This document shows positions 20,124 to 30,288 of a stretch of DNA of 59,658 nt, one piece after another. The stretch spans positions 1-59,658 of the forward strand of contig PAQS01000008.1 in assembly GCA_002709385.1 (NCBI GenBank), given 5' to 3'. Source of the DNA: Waddliaceae bacterium (lineage in GTDB: Bacteria > Chlamydiota > Chlamydiia > Chlamydiales > GCA-2709385). The notes under the pieces were generated by a model. The model was not told the origin of the DNA, did not search any database, and saw only the letters and a list, made by a program, of their open reading frames with translations. The position numbers and the translations under genes are program-made. Position 1 is the first letter of the stretch, and each line of letters opens with the position of its first letter.

Positions 20124-20125
20124 AA

Positions 20126-21112
20126 TTATTGGATGATCTCCTTTAACTTCGGTAGCTTTTCTAAATGCTTTAAGCCTTGTTGACTGATTCTACATCCTCG
20201 AATATCAATCATTTCCAAGTTTTTTAATGAATGAAGAGCTGTGAGGCCATTATCAGAGATATGCAAGCTTTGTCTAAGATGCAATTTTTTCAACTGTTGC
20301 ATTTTAGCTATTTCTACTAGTCCCTTGTCATCTACATTGCAGAGATCTAAACCCAAATCTGTAATTTGAGGAATTTTCGCTATATAACTTAAATCTAAAG
20401 CACGTATTTCACTGCCATACAGGTCGAGAGCCTGTAAACTCTTACATTTTTCAAGAAAACGCCAACCTTTGTGCATCCATGGACGGCCAGGAGTATTAGC
20501 ACAAAGATGAAGCATACGAGCAAAAGCCGAGCCACTACGGTAACCGCTAAAATCGCAATGCGCCAATTTGAGAGACTTAAGGTTTTTAAGATAGATAAGG
20601 TCTTTTAAATTTTCATCGTCAATGTGACTACTATCCTCTACTTCAAGATTTGTGAAATTAGGAAGACGACCCAATTTTTTCCAACCTCTAGAAGTCACAT
20701 AGTGTATCTTTCCTGCTGTAATTTTTTGTAACTGTCGATTCGATGATAAAGTAGAACAATTCAGATCTGTGAGTCGCGGAACACTAATAGACTCTAATTC
20801 AGTTGCATTTTTTAGTTTGCGTAAGGTCCAATACCCACCAGCATGTTTACAGTGAGAAAAACGAAGTTCTTTTAGATTCTCTAATTTACATAAACGAGAA
20901 ATTCCAGCGCTTCCCACATTGCTAGAACTATCGAGATCAACGCTTGTAAGTTTAGGACAAAAACGCACAATTTGTGTGAGTTCTTTATTCGTTACACCAT
21001 TTCCTTTTTCAAACCCAAGTTGAGAAAAAGAAAGATTTTTTAACTCTTTTGGATCTTCTTTAGTATCTTCAAACCAATTATGAATACGCGGGCTTAAGTG
21101 AATTTCTTTCAT
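20126..21112 (-). CDS. Leucine-rich-repeat protein, second of a pair
   Basis: A 328-residue protein made of irregular leucine-rich repeats of the cysteine-containing (LRR_CC / F-box-LRR-like) type, for example LKSLKLAHC, DLGLDLCNVDDKGLVEIA and MIDIRGCRISQQGLKHL. No signal peptide or catalytic domain is visible. An insertion between repeats (residues 187-215, with DFSG, SGS, LC and PW..K landmarks) is shared with the upstream gene. Its ATG overlaps the stop of the upstream gene by four bases (ATGA), so the pair is co-translated. By analogy with other intracellular bacteria this is a candidate host-interaction protein; that role is inference. Confidence 0.8.
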   Translation of the reverse strand: MKEIHLSPRIHNWFEDTKEDPKELKNLSFSQLGFEKGNGVTNKELTQIVRFCPKLTSVDLDSSSNVGSAGISRLCKLENLKELRFSHCKHAGGYWTLRKLKNATELESISVPRLTDLNCSTLSSNRQLQKITAGKIHYVTSRGWKKLGRLPNFTNLEVEDSSHIDDENLKDLIYLKNLKSLKLAHCDFSGYRSGSAFARMLHLCANTPGRPWMHKGWRFLEKCKSLQALDLYGSEIRALDLSYIAKIPQITDLGLDLCNVDDKGLVEIAKMQQLKKLHLRQSLHISDNGLTALHSLKNLEMIDIRGCRISQQGLKHLEKLPKLKEIIQ

Positions 21113-22386
21113 ATGTTTTCTTGATCCTGAGTTATAAAAAGACTCTGAAAATGTGCTTGAAGCTGATTGATTTCACTTTGAGATAAAATACATCCGTGTT
21201 CTAAACGTAAATGATGTAAATGAGGGGATTTTTTTAGTATAAGCAAATCATTGAAATTAAACTGTTCACAACCGTAAATCAATAGACTTTCTAGGTGAGG
21301 AAGATTGCTTAGTGATTCTAATGCAGCAGCGGTTAGAAAGCGAGCATCACCAATACAAAGCTTTTTCAAAGAAGGTAATTTACTGAGAAATTCTATTCCT
21401 ACATCTGTAATATCAGAGCAATCTTGTAAATTAAGAGTCTCCAGATTTGTTATTTTTGCTAATTTTTTCAGTCCAAAATCATGAAGCTCAGCTCCAGAAA
21501 GATTCAACTCTTTTAACCAAGGCATCTCTGCAAGATAATTCATATATAAATCTCTTATTGTCCAACACTGATGCAAATCGAGGCTCTCAAGTTTTTTCAA
21601 AGCAATTAGATTTTTCAGTGCAGCCAAAGGCAATACAGAGTGCGCAAGAGATAAGTGCTTAAGTTGAGATAACTGGCCGAGAGCTCTAGTATCTTGCTCT
21701 AAAAGCTCAGCACCTGACAAAGATAAACGTGTCAAATGGGGTAGTGACTGGAGATAAGGCTCAGCTTTATAAAACCAAGGGTAACCTTCGCGCTTACAGA
21801 GCTTACGAAACCATTTGCTACGTAAACTTCCACTATGACGCCCAGAAAAATCTAATCCAGAAAGACTCAACTCTTCTAAAGACTTCAGGTGGGAAATATG
21901 CTTAAAAGCAAGGTTTGAAAGAGGGGTAGCTTCAGTTAACTTTAAGTATTTGAGATTCTGAAAAGATGCAAGAGATTTTAACCCTCCATTAGTTAGGCGA
22001 GTACAACCACTCAGACTTAACGAAAGCAAATGAGTGTTCTGACTAAGCTCAGAAAGCCCCTTGTCTGATATGTTAGAGAAACCAATATGACGCAACTCAT
22101 GGTATTTTTGAAGCGCTTTCACATCCTTACTTCGAAGATTCTCACAACCACGTAAATCAATAAACTCCAACTTGCATAAACGAGGCAAAGAATCAAATAA
22201 AATGTGAGTAATATTACTACAGTTTTTAAAAGATAAAGAGCGTATATCAGGATACATCTTGATACGTTCAATGCACTTAGCTTCGTCTATATTGGGATAA
22301 GATGAAAAATCTAATCCCACTGTTTTCCAATGTTCCGAAAAAAAACAAGCATGATCGCTGTATTGTGGAAGCGTTTCTGTAATCAT
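21109..22386 (-). CDS. Leucine-rich-repeat protein, first of a pair
   Basis: A 425-residue protein of about a dozen leucine-rich repeats, many with the pattern L..L.L.GC..ltD.gl..L (for example LESLDLHQCWTIRDLYMNYL and LETLNLQDCSDITDVGIEFL), the pattern of cysteine-containing F-box LRR proteins. A canonical F-box is not visible at the N-terminus. Residues 179-207 hold the same inserted block as the next gene (DFSGRHSGS, KLCKREGYPWFYK). Starts with ATG at 22386 after GGAATGACC. Likely an evolutionary duplicate of the gene at 20126-21112. The promoter should lie in the 170-base gap before the MFS gene, which is divergent. Confidence 0.8.
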   Translation of the reverse strand: MITETLPQYSDHACFFSEHWKTVGLDFSSYPNIDEAKCIERIKMYPDIRSLSFKNCSNITHILFDSLPRLCKLEFIDLRGCENLRSKDVKALQKYHELRHIGFSNISDKGLSELSQNTHLLSLSLSGCTRLTNGGLKSLASFQNLKYLKLTEATPLSNLAFKHISHLKSLEELSLSGLDFSGRHSGSLRSKWFRKLCKREGYPWFYKAEPYLQSLPHLTRLSLSGAELLEQDTRALGQLSQLKHLSLAHSVLPLAALKNLIALKKLESLDLHQCWTIRDLYMNYLAEMPWLKELNLSGAELHDFGLKKLAKITNLETLNLQDCSDITDVGIEFLSKLPSLKKLCIGDARFLTAAALESLSNLPHLESLLIYGCEQFNFNDLLILKKSPHLHHLRLEHGCILSQSEINQLQAHFQSLFITQDQENI

Positions 22387-22564
22387 ACGGTCATTCCATC
22401 AAAAGAAAAGCTTTAGTCTAGGAGCGCAAGCTCATTCTTTGCAAGAAAGTTTCATTTTATTGTCAACTTTAAGTTAATAATTGTTGATTTGTAGTCGTAT
22501 TGTTAAATAAAATATGTGTATTTAAAATGTAAATAAGTAATAATTACATGATTAGGTGATCCAG

Positions 22565-23782
22565 GTGAGTAAAAAAGGAATATCAGTTTTTGGAATTGTC
22601 TTATTGTTGGGGTTTCCTCAGATAAGCGAGACAATTTACAGTCCGGCTCTTCCGGAAATTTCTAGGCTGATGGAGACATCGGTATTTTTAACTGAGTTAA
22701 CTCTGAGTGTATACTTTATAGGCTTTGCGTTGGGGGTTGCTTTATGGGGTAGAATTTCAGATCTCTGGGGTCGTCGTCCTGCGATGTTAGCAGGAATCCT
22801 TCTTTATACGATTTCATGCTTTGCTTTAGCGATGAGTAAAAGCATCGAAATGCTGTTATTTTTGAGGGGATTTCAGGCTTTAGGAGCCAGTGCTGGTTCA
22901 GTTGTGACTCAAACGATGATAAGAGATAGTTATGATGGACCATCGCGAGCAAGAGCATTTTCTTTGGTTGGTTTAAGTTTAGGGTTTGCTCCAGCGATAG
23001 GTCCTGTTTTAGGCGGTTTTTTGGTACATTTTTTTTCTTGGCAGAGCAATTTTTGGTTTCTCTATATCTTAGGGATTTTCCTTCTAGGGTATTGTGCTTT
23101 ACGTTTAGAAGAAACACGTTCAAGTGAAAGCCAGATTTCTCGTGCATCTTTTGGTTCTGTAGCGAAGAAAATTTTATGGGACAGTAAAATTTGGGGACAT
23201 GTTCTCTTGATTACTGGAACAAATGGCATTATTTTTGGTTTTTATTCTGAAGGATCATTCTTGTTTCAGGATATTGTTGGTTTGAGTTCTCAGCAGTACG
23301 GGTTTTTTGGATTGATTATATCTGCAGCTACAGTAATTGCTTCTATTTGCTCTATGAAATTGAGCCGGGTGAGTACACCTTTACGTATTCAAAGTTTTGG
23401 AGTTCTTCTTGTCTTTATAGCAAGTATCGCTCAAATGATATTCATTGCCTGCTATGATGTACTTTCATTGATGAGTTTCATTCCTTCTCTTGCTGTATTA
23501 TTTTTGGGGATAGGGTTAATTATTCCTAATAGTCTCAGTGTAGCATTAAAAGACTATCAGTCTTCAGTTGGGACAGCAGGTGCTTTGTTTGGGCTCCTAT
23601 ATTATTTAGGAATTGCCTTATGCATGGTTCTATTAAGTTACTGGCATAATGATACAGCGATCGTGTACCCTAGCTATTCTATTTTCATGGCTTGTTTATT
23701 ATTAGTAGGTACAGTTCTTATTATTCGGAAAGAAGGCATGAAAAGTTTACTACCATTGCGTTATCAAGAGAGTTATGCATGA
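22565..23782 (+). CDS. MFS multidrug-type exporter (Bcr/CflA-like)
   Basis: A 405-residue membrane protein with about 12 hydrophobic segments. The motif WGRISDLWGRRPAML between segments 2 and 3 is the MFS loop signature; FLRGFQALGASAGSVV and ETIYSPALPEISRLM near the N-terminus resemble the Bcr/CflA drug-resistance group. I choose the GTG at 22565, which has AGGTGA five bases upstream; a GTG at 22556 is the alternative. The next gene, a LysR-type regulator, starts inside its stop codon (ATGA), so exporter and regulator are translated together. Confidence 0.85.
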   Translation: MSKKGISVFGIVLLLGFPQISETIYSPALPEISRLMETSVFLTELTLSVYFIGFALGVALWGRISDLWGRRPAMLAGILLYTISCFALAMSKSIEMLLFLRGFQALGASAGSVVTQTMIRDSYDGPSRARAFSLVGLSLGFAPAIGPVLGGFLVHFFSWQSNFWFLYILGIFLLGYCALRLEETRSSESQISRASFGSVAKKILWDSKIWGHVLLITGTNGIIFGFYSEGSFLFQDIVGLSSQQYGFFGLIISAATVIASICSMKLSRVSTPLRIQSFGVLLVFIASIAQMIFIACYDVLSLMSFIPSLAVLFLGIGLIIPNSLSVALKDYQSSVGTAGALFGLLYYLGIALCMVLLSYWHNDTAIVYPSYSIFMACLLLVGTVLIIRKEGMKSLLPLRYQESYA

Positions 23783-24651
23783 GCTTTATCGATCGGGTAT
23801 TGACCTTTACTACAGTAGTTGAATTGGGGTCTTTTTCTAAAGCGGCGGCCCATTTATCGATAACAAAAGCAGCTGTTAGTAAACAGATTACGCAACTAGA
23901 AGCGGAGCTTGGTGCTCCGCTTCTAGTTCGTAGCACGCGCTCTTTATCTTTGACTGATTCAGGGACTTTACTTTTAGAAAAAGCATTTTTTTTAAAAGAG
24001 AATGTGGAAGATCTAGAAAATCTTTTTTCAGAAATCAGAAAGGAGCCACAAGGGCGTTTAAAAATTTGCCTTGCTCGTCACTTTGCATACAATTATGTTT
24101 TACCTTACCTAAAGGAATTCACGGAAAAATACCCTAAAGTAGAGATTGTTTTGCATGTGGAAGAGCGTCTTCCCGATATGGAAAAAGAAAAAATAGATCT
24201 TGTTTTAGGAAACTCCCTTTTGGGCAGTGAAGACATTACAGTACGTAGAATAGGTGAAGCAAATTATGTTCTTTGTGCCTCTCCAGAATATTTGAAAAGA
24301 GAAGGAACGCCCGTAACACGAAGTGATTTAAAAGGGCACCAGTACATCTCTCATAGCATGCGTCCTCACCACAATGTGATTTGGGGAGATGCTAAAGAAA
24401 GTAGCTTTATTCCGAAAATTCAAGTGAATGATATTGAAGTCATGCGTTACTTGGCTGAGTGTGGACATGGGTTGGTTTGGATGCATGATTATGCGGCTAA
24501 GAAATCTTTAGAAGAAGGGAAGCTCTTAACAATTCTCCCCAAAGAGAAACCTTATAAAGTACCTTTATGGGCTTCATATCGTTCTGTAAAACATTTACCA
24601 CCGAAGATTCGAGCTTTTTTAGATTTTGTAATAGCGAAAGTTTCCCAATAA
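23779..24651 (+). CDS. LysR-type transcriptional regulator
   Basis: A 290-residue regulator with an N-terminal winged helix-turn-helix (VVELGSFSKAAAHLSITKAAVSKQITQLE, split across residues 12-40) and a C-terminal substrate-binding domain. The ATG at 23779 overlaps the exporter stop codon by four bases. Usual LysR genes are divergent from their target, but here the regulator is downstream and in the same operon as the exporter, which suggests co-regulation. The effector ligand is unknown. Confidence 0.93.
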   Translation: MSFIDRVLTFTTVVELGSFSKAAAHLSITKAAVSKQITQLEAELGAPLLVRSTRSLSLTDSGTLLLEKAFFLKENVEDLENLFSEIRKEPQGRLKICLARHFAYNYVLPYLKEFTEKYPKVEIVLHVEERLPDMEKEKIDLVLGNSLLGSEDITVRRIGEANYVLCASPEYLKREGTPVTRSDLKGHQYISHSMRPHHNVIWGDAKESSFIPKIQVNDIEVMRYLAECGHGLVWMHDYAAKKSLEEGKLLTILPKEKPYKVPLWASYRSVKHLPPKIRAFLDFVIAKVSQ

Positions 24652-24685
24652 AAGTAAGTGCTTGAGTCGTGCTTTGTTTGATCTT

Positions 24686-24953
24686 GCACCACCGAGTTTA
24701 ATGAGAGGGTTTGATCTCAGTGTGCTCTTGTGTCTCAATGGTGATGAATGAGTCGATTAAATTTTGATATTTTACCACCGAGTCACCGAGTTCAATGAGA
24801 GGATTTGATCTCAGTGTGCTCTTGTGTCTCAGTGGTGATGAACCAGTCCGATTAAATTTTGATATTTTACCACCGAGTCACCGAGTTTAATGAGAGGGTT
24901 TGATCTCAGTGTGCTCTTGTGTCTCAGTGGTGATAATAAATCAGTCGATTAAA
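24686..24953. repeat. Three tandem copies of a 95-base repeat
   Basis: The 302-base gap after the LysR gene holds a tandem array with copies starting near 24688, 24774 and 24869 (periods 86 and 95; the first copy lacks about nine bases, one CACCGAG block). Shared parts include ACCACCGAG, AATGAGAGG, TTTGATCTCAGTGTGCTC and TTGTGTCTCAGTGGTGAT. Within each copy CACCGAG and CTCAGTGGTG are near-complementary, so each could fold as a hairpin. There are only three copies and no unique spacers, so this is not a CRISPR array. It ends where the 1,727-codon gene ends on the other strand. Confidence 0.85.
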
Positions 24954-27900
24954 TTAAGACCCCAGTCCGCTAAAGATCATAAGATAAAACAATCCCTTTT
25001 CGGTAATCAAATAGGTATCTTCATTAACAAAATTTTTCTCTGTCAATATATCGGTAAAAGACATTCTGATATAAGACATCTCACTTTTATATTGATTTAA
25101 AGCTTTTTTCATTTCTCCTATTTCAATTAAGCGCCTACGAATCGCATCAGTAGTGGAATTTTTTTGTCGCTTTTCATCAGGCTCCTCATTTCTCTCTTCT
25201 TGTAAACGCTGGCGTTTTCCTATAAGTGACTTTGTAGAAAAATCTTTTTCAAAGTCGATTTCCATTTCTTGTGTTTGATCTTTAGCTGATTCAGAAAGAT
25301 GGCTTAACCGATCAATTAAAGAACTTTCTTCATTTGTTAAATGTGTTAGATATTTAATGATTTGTTCAGGTTTATAACCGATCTTACTCATTGAAAGAGC
25401 AAACTCAGCAAAAGACTTTGAAATATCTAGAATATCTGAAGTATGTTTTGCAAATTCAATACTAGTTGTTATATTTTGTTGTTCATTCAGGTCATTACAA
25501 ATTGATGGATCTTTTAGATGAGATTCAAGATCATCACATAAAAAATTGATCTTCTTGATGCACTCGGGAAATATTTTAACTATTTCAGGATAGCTTAAGG
25601 AATCTGGACACTCTCTTAAAATATCGCAAAGTAGTTTGTGGGTACGGTTTAATGAAGGACTATCTGGATATTCTTCAGTAAGCCATAGAGATACTGTGTT
25701 GCAGTATACCTCCATTCTGCAGCGCATTTTTGGGAAAAAATTCTCTTGTGTAATTTGAGATAAGATGTAAGCAGTACTATTAGCAATTAACTCTCCCCGA
25801 TCAAATGTATTGATTTTCTCTAAGAGATAAAATGGAAGGAAACGTTCGAGATTATAGATATTTTGTTTGATCGATTGTTCAAGATATTGAATGTTTTTTT
25901 CATCTTTTTCATTATATCCCTCTTCGTTTTCAAGTTTATGGTTATATGCAGCATAGATCAACATATACCGATAGTAAGGGTCTGCTATGTAAGCTTCTGG
26001 TTCTGGATAACCTCTTGAGCAATATAACTCCGTGATACAATTAGACACGTTTGTTGCGTGATCATTTGCAAAAATAGATAAAGATGTATTAAGTAAACGC
26101 TCCAAAAGGTGTTGCTTTTTTGACTCTGTATACTCGGCAGAAAGGTGCTTAAGTAAAGTAGGAACATCTAAATCTGTATAAGAAAACTCTTTTTTTGGGT
26201 GTAAGCAATTTATAGCCGCTTTGAGACCAGACTGCTTTCCTGGATTACAGTCTTCAGCACTTGTAAGTGTATGGAGAATAGCTGTTGTTTTGTACTCTTT
26301 CTCTGCTGTTTCTAAATAATAGATAAACTGAAGAAATTCTTCTTCCCCACACGCTGCAATGGTATCATGATACAATAGCAATAAATCTTGTAGTTTTTCT
26401 TCTGTATAAAATTGACCATCAAACTGTATTGGCTTCTTATTAAGTGAAGTGCATAAAAGATGGACTTCATGTTGAAATGTGCTATAGGCTTTACCGACAG
26501 CTTCTTGAGTAGAGAGTTCTTTTCTAAGTTCTTCTAAAGATGGCGTATCATCCAATTGAGAAAATAGAAAAATTTCACTGCGATTTAAATGAATAGATAA
26601 AGGAGGAGGACATAACATTTGGTGATTGGAGTTTATGAGCTTCTTTATTTCTTCTAGTGTGCAATTTTTCCAAGAAGGGCAAATGAGACGTACTCTTGAG
26701 CCTATATCTGTTGATGCAGTACTTTTAAATTCTTCAGCACCTTCTGCAGAAAATGACATTGAGGGAATAAATACACCAAAACGAGCGACTTCATGATTGT
26801 ATTTACCACGAATTTCTATGAGAGGAGTCGAAATATTGTCATATTCGTCTGTAAATAAGGTGATAGCAAATTCATCAGGATACCTTAATTCTTTAGGCTT
26901 CCATTGAACCCATTTTTCATTGTTTGTTTGCAAATTTTCTAAAAAAGAACCCCACTTTTGACAAATCAAATGTTCTGCTCGCCCACGATTAATAAGCTCT
27001 TCTAGCTCCTGTAAGCAGAAAGTATAGGCAGGGGGTTGAGCAAACCTAGAAACAATCGCATGGGAAGAGTTTTGAAAATATATAACTTTAATCGCTTTTT
27101 TATAATCAAAACAAGGAGATAAGTTTTCGTATGCAAATTGATTATCTTTCTGGATCTCCACTTCGATATCTTCTAATAGATTTATATAATTTGTAAAACA
27201 ATCAATTTGAGAGTTGTTTTCTTTTACCGTTTTTTCTATTTTTTCTTTTAAAAATGATATGTTTTCTTCATTTAACTCTTCTTTTTTTATTTCAATCAGA
27301 GTGTTTTCTTTTTCTTTGATTTGTATGAGAGATATTGGCTTTTCATCTCTGTGATCGAAATGAATGGTAATTTCATCTTTTTTGATAATGACTTCTTTAA
27401 AACTAAATATTTCATTGTAGCTGTATGTGATATTTTTTTTGCTTTGTAAGTCTTTTAAAATAGTATCTAGTTTTCTTTTCGCGATGACTGCCGCTCCTTC
27501 ATCTTCAAAAACGATAAATCGGAGTCCTTCCGATTCAATAAAAGTAGTATTTTCATGCAAAAGATTTGTTGCGGTGTGCTCAACGATTTTATTTAGTACG
27601 TCAGTATTCCAAAAGCTTAAATCAAAGCAGTAATTTAACCCCTCTGCAATAGCACCTAACAAGTACAGCTGTTCAGGAAATAAGGATGCTAGTTTTGCTA
27701 CTTGTTCTTCATTTTCAGAAAAGTCGTAATCAATTGGGTCGGCGAGAACAATTCCTGTTTCAAATAAGAGCGCTGCTTGTTTTATAAATAGCGTTGTAGA
27801 CCAGTTTTCTAGTGCTTCAAATGGTAGAAGTTGGTTTTCTTGTCTTGGGTAATCTTTGAAAAAATCTACGATAAGAGGAACTTGTTCTTCCCATACAGAA

Positions 27901-30137
27901 TGAATAAGGTTTTCATTCCAGTTTATTCCTAATATTTTTTCTTCGGAAAATAGTGTGGAATAAAACTCTAGATTGCTTGCTGGAATAATACGCATGAGAA
28001 AATGATGAAAAGTCTCACAAGCTCTATATTTATCTGTTTCATTGGAAATTAGAGATAGAAGTTTCTCTCTTTCCCAAATCACTAGCCTTAGAATTTCTGG
28101 AGAAGAAAAATCCATTAAGTTCTTCTTTCTCTTCGTTAAAAAGGAAAAGATGAAAGAATTTTCAACAGAGTCTTTATCAGACATAACAAGAGGACGTTTC
28201 ATCATGTCTGTTATATCTCTTAAGTTTTTTATTTCTTCGCTAGCAAGTTTACTTAAAATGCTTTCTAAAAATTTTTCTCGCTCGCATTCCTTATTCAAGT
28301 AATCGACAAGTTTTTTTGTTTTAGGCAAAGTGCTTATGTAGAAGCACTTCATTTGGTTATTGATGCGATCACTAGGTACACCCGTGTTGTATATAATCAG
28401 ACCTATAGGGGCATAATAAAAAAGTTGGTGTGAGCATTCTTCTTCACGAATATAATTTTCGAGTGTTTCAATTTCATGTAAACCTATAGGCAAGTCTGTA
28501 GCTATTTCATACATTGAATTGATGGCATTATGATTCGATAATTTTATCTGTTGAGAAAATTGGCTTAATGTTTGCTCATCTTTTCCTATATTTAAATCAA
28601 ATAAAATACTGTCTGATGAAGAATCAGGAATATTTAAATTCAAAGGTGATTCTGTGTATGTACCGTCCTTACGATTATAGTAATGTAGTACAAAAGGTTC
28701 TTGATTTTGCTTATAAGAGCAACTAATAAAAGCATCTCCTGTAATCTCTAATTTTTCTACAGACCATCTCTGACGGTTAGCATAAGAAAATACAGGGAGC
28801 CATTGTTTTTTATGAAGAATCAGTGTGACTATTTGTCTAATCATTACCTGATAAGAGCAAAGCTGTAAACTTTCCTCTTTATCATCTATTTTAATTAGTG
28901 GGTTTAACCCTTTCAAAGAGATAGAAATATCTAAAAAATTATTCAACTTGTTGAGAGATTGAAATTCTTTAGATTCATCGATATATTTCTGGTACAGTGT
29001 ATTTAAAAAATTATATAAATTAATTTGGAGGTTGTAAATATTATTATTTATATTTTCAGAAAGGCAATTTTCTACAATAGGAAAAAGTAAATCTATTTTT
29101 GTGTTTTCTGTTATGTTTTTAATTTTTTCAAACAATCTTATTAATGTATCTAGGCTTCTGTTATTGATATACAGTGAGTTTTTACATAGCAACATTATCG
29201 TTTTTTTATTTGATTTTTCTAGACCTACTATATAAGCGTTTTCTATTGATTCTTTTGTTGAAAAAATCTGATTAGAGTTTTTTTGTTCTAGTATTTTGTT
29301 TATTACATCGACTTTTTTTGTGGTTTTTACGTATTTTTTTATTTGCTTGTTACATAAATTTAATACAAAATCAGAATTTATTTTATTATCTAAAATATAA
29401 GATCTAATCTTAATAAGAAAAATAACGATAGATAGTGGGTTCTTTTTATAGAATTTTTCAAAAATTGATGGTGATTGAGCTGTATTAAGAAGCTCCAGTA
29501 TTTCTGGTGAAGAGGGTAGTTTCTTATTTTTTGTATTGGTACTTGCTACGATCTTCGTAAGAAGGTGATGAAGTTTCTGCTCTTGTTCTAGTTGCTGTAA
29601 AAAGAGATTAAGATGGTGCTTTTCGGCCAGTTCGTTAAGCAATTCAGTCTTTAAAGAGGCACCTTGCATTACTAATTGTCTAGCTAGGTTTTGATCACCT
29701 AAAATAAAAGCGATATCAAGAGCCGTATATCCTCCAGCACTACGACCATTAATATCATATCCCATGTCAATAAAAAGGCTTAAATACTGACACAAATTTT
29801 CATTGAGGATTTCAGTGGCAATTGCGATAAAATTAGTTTTGTTAAAAATACTTTCTTTACTTTGTGAAAATGGAAGAATGAGATGAGAATTCTGTAAAAT
29901 ACTCTTATTTTTTAGTAAACAATGGAGAGTTTCTGGATGAAATAAGAGTTTTTGGTTTGAAAATTTTCCTAGCTCATTATTGATTTTCGTAGGATTTTGA
30001 GTTTCAAAAGCATTATCAAGATAGTTTACCATCTGAGAAACTTTCAAATCTAAATCTGAAGATTCGATATTTTCTACTCTATCACTGCTATTTGTCGTAA
30101 ATTCACTACTTCTGTTTGGCTCTATTGGGCTAGACAT
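24954..30137 (-). CDS. Giant protein with ankyrin N-terminus and NLS-like C-terminus (paralogue A)
   Basis: The 1,727-residue protein is unrecognised overall. Residues about 100-163 hold two ankyrin-type repeats (the second: GGYTALDIAFILGDQNLA). Most of the rest is helical, charged and unassigned. The conserved middle contains ARFGVF, SRVRLICPSW and TSAEDCNPGKQSG near residue 1290. Near the C-terminus a basic, bipartite NLS-like stretch lies at 1641-1659 (KRQR ... KRQK). The gene at 33285-38435 is a collinear paralogue with matching landmarks from end to end. No signal peptide or transmembrane segment is apparent. Candidate host-directed protein by domain content; secretion route unknown. Starts with ATG at 30137 after a GAAGAG. 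Confidence 0.85.
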   Translation of the reverse strand: MSSPIEPNRSSEFTTNSSDRVENIESSDLDLKVSQMVNYLDNAFETQNPTKINNELGKFSNQKLLFHPETLHCLLKNKSILQNSHLILPFSQSKESIFNKTNFIAIATEILNENLCQYLSLFIDMGYDINGRSAGGYTALDIAFILGDQNLARQLVMQGASLKTELLNELAEKHHLNLFLQQLEQEQKLHHLLTKIVASTNTKNKKLPSSPEILELLNTAQSPSIFEKFYKKNPLSIVIFLIKIRSYILDNKINSDFVLNLCNKQIKKYVKTTKKVDVINKILEQKNSNQIFSTKESIENAYIVGLEKSNKKTIMLLCKNSLYINNRSLDTLIRLFEKIKNITENTKIDLLFPIVENCLSENINNNIYNLQINLYNFLNTLYQKYIDESKEFQSLNKLNNFLDISISLKGLNPLIKIDDKEESLQLCSYQVMIRQIVTLILHKKQWLPVFSYANRQRWSVEKLEITGDAFISCSYKQNQEPFVLHYYNRKDGTYTESPLNLNIPDSSSDSILFDLNIGKDEQTLSQFSQQIKLSNHNAINSMYEIATDLPIGLHEIETLENYIREEECSHQLFYYAPIGLIIYNTGVPSDRINNQMKCFYISTLPKTKKLVDYLNKECEREKFLESILSKLASEEIKNLRDITDMMKRPLVMSDKDSVENSFIFSFLTKRKKNLMDFSSPEILRLVIWEREKLLSLISNETDKYRACETFHHFLMRIIPASNLEFYSTLFSEEKILGINWNENLIHSVWEEQVPLIVDFFKDYPRQENQLLPFEALENWSTTLFIKQAALLFETGIVLADPIDYDFSENEEQVAKLASLFPEQLYLLGAIAEGLNYCFDLSFWNTDVLNKIVEHTATNLLHENTTFIESEGLRFIVFEDEGAAVIAKRKLDTILKDLQSKKNITYSYNEIFSFKEVIIKKDEITIHFDHRDEKPISLIQIKEKENTLIEIKKEELNEENISFLKEKIEKTVKENNSQIDCFTNYINLLEDIEVEIQKDNQFAYENLSPCFDYKKAIKVIYFQNSSHAIVSRFAQPPAYTFCLQELEELINRGRAEHLICQKWGSFLENLQTNNEKWVQWKPKELRYPDEFAITLFTDEYDNISTPLIEIRGKYNHEVARFGVFIPSMSFSAEGAEEFKSTASTDIGSRVRLICPSWKNCTLEEIKKLINSNHQMLCPPPLSIHLNRSEIFLFSQLDDTPSLEELRKELSTQEAVGKAYSTFQHEVHLLCTSLNKKPIQFDGQFYTEEKLQDLLLLYHDTIAACGEEEFLQFIYYLETAEKEYKTTAILHTLTSAEDCNPGKQSGLKAAINCLHPKKEFSYTDLDVPTLLKHLSAEYTESKKQHLLERLLNTSLSIFANDHATNVSNCITELYCSRGYPEPEAYIADPYYRYMLIYAAYNHKLENEEGYNEKDEKNIQYLEQSIKQNIYNLERFLPFYLLEKINTFDRGELIANSTAYILSQITQENFFPKMRCRMEVYCNTVSLWLTEEYPDSPSLNRTHKLLCDILRECPDSLSYPEIVKIFPECIKKINFLCDDLESHLKDPSICNDLNEQQNITTSIEFAKHTSDILDISKSFAEFALSMSKIGYKPEQIIKYLTHLTNEESSLIDRLSHLSESAKDQTQEMEIDFEKDFSTKSLIGKRQRLQEERNEEPDEKRQKNSTTDAIRRRLIEIGEMKKALNQYKSEMSYIRMSFTDILTEKNFVNEDTYLITEKGLFYLMIFSGLGS

Positions 30138-30288
30138 GAATTAATTTCTCTTCTTTTAGATTATGTTTTATTAAAGAGAATATTAATTCTTTTTTATTAA
30201 CAGCGTTTAAATGAAATATTATGTTTTTATTTAGAAAGTTCCTCTAAACTGAGTACTTGCCTAATACTCTAAAGGCTCTCCTCTTGTA

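Noticed and set aside
24686-24953. CRISPR array
   Set aside because: Three long near-identical units of about 95 bases with no unique spacers; no cas genes in the window.
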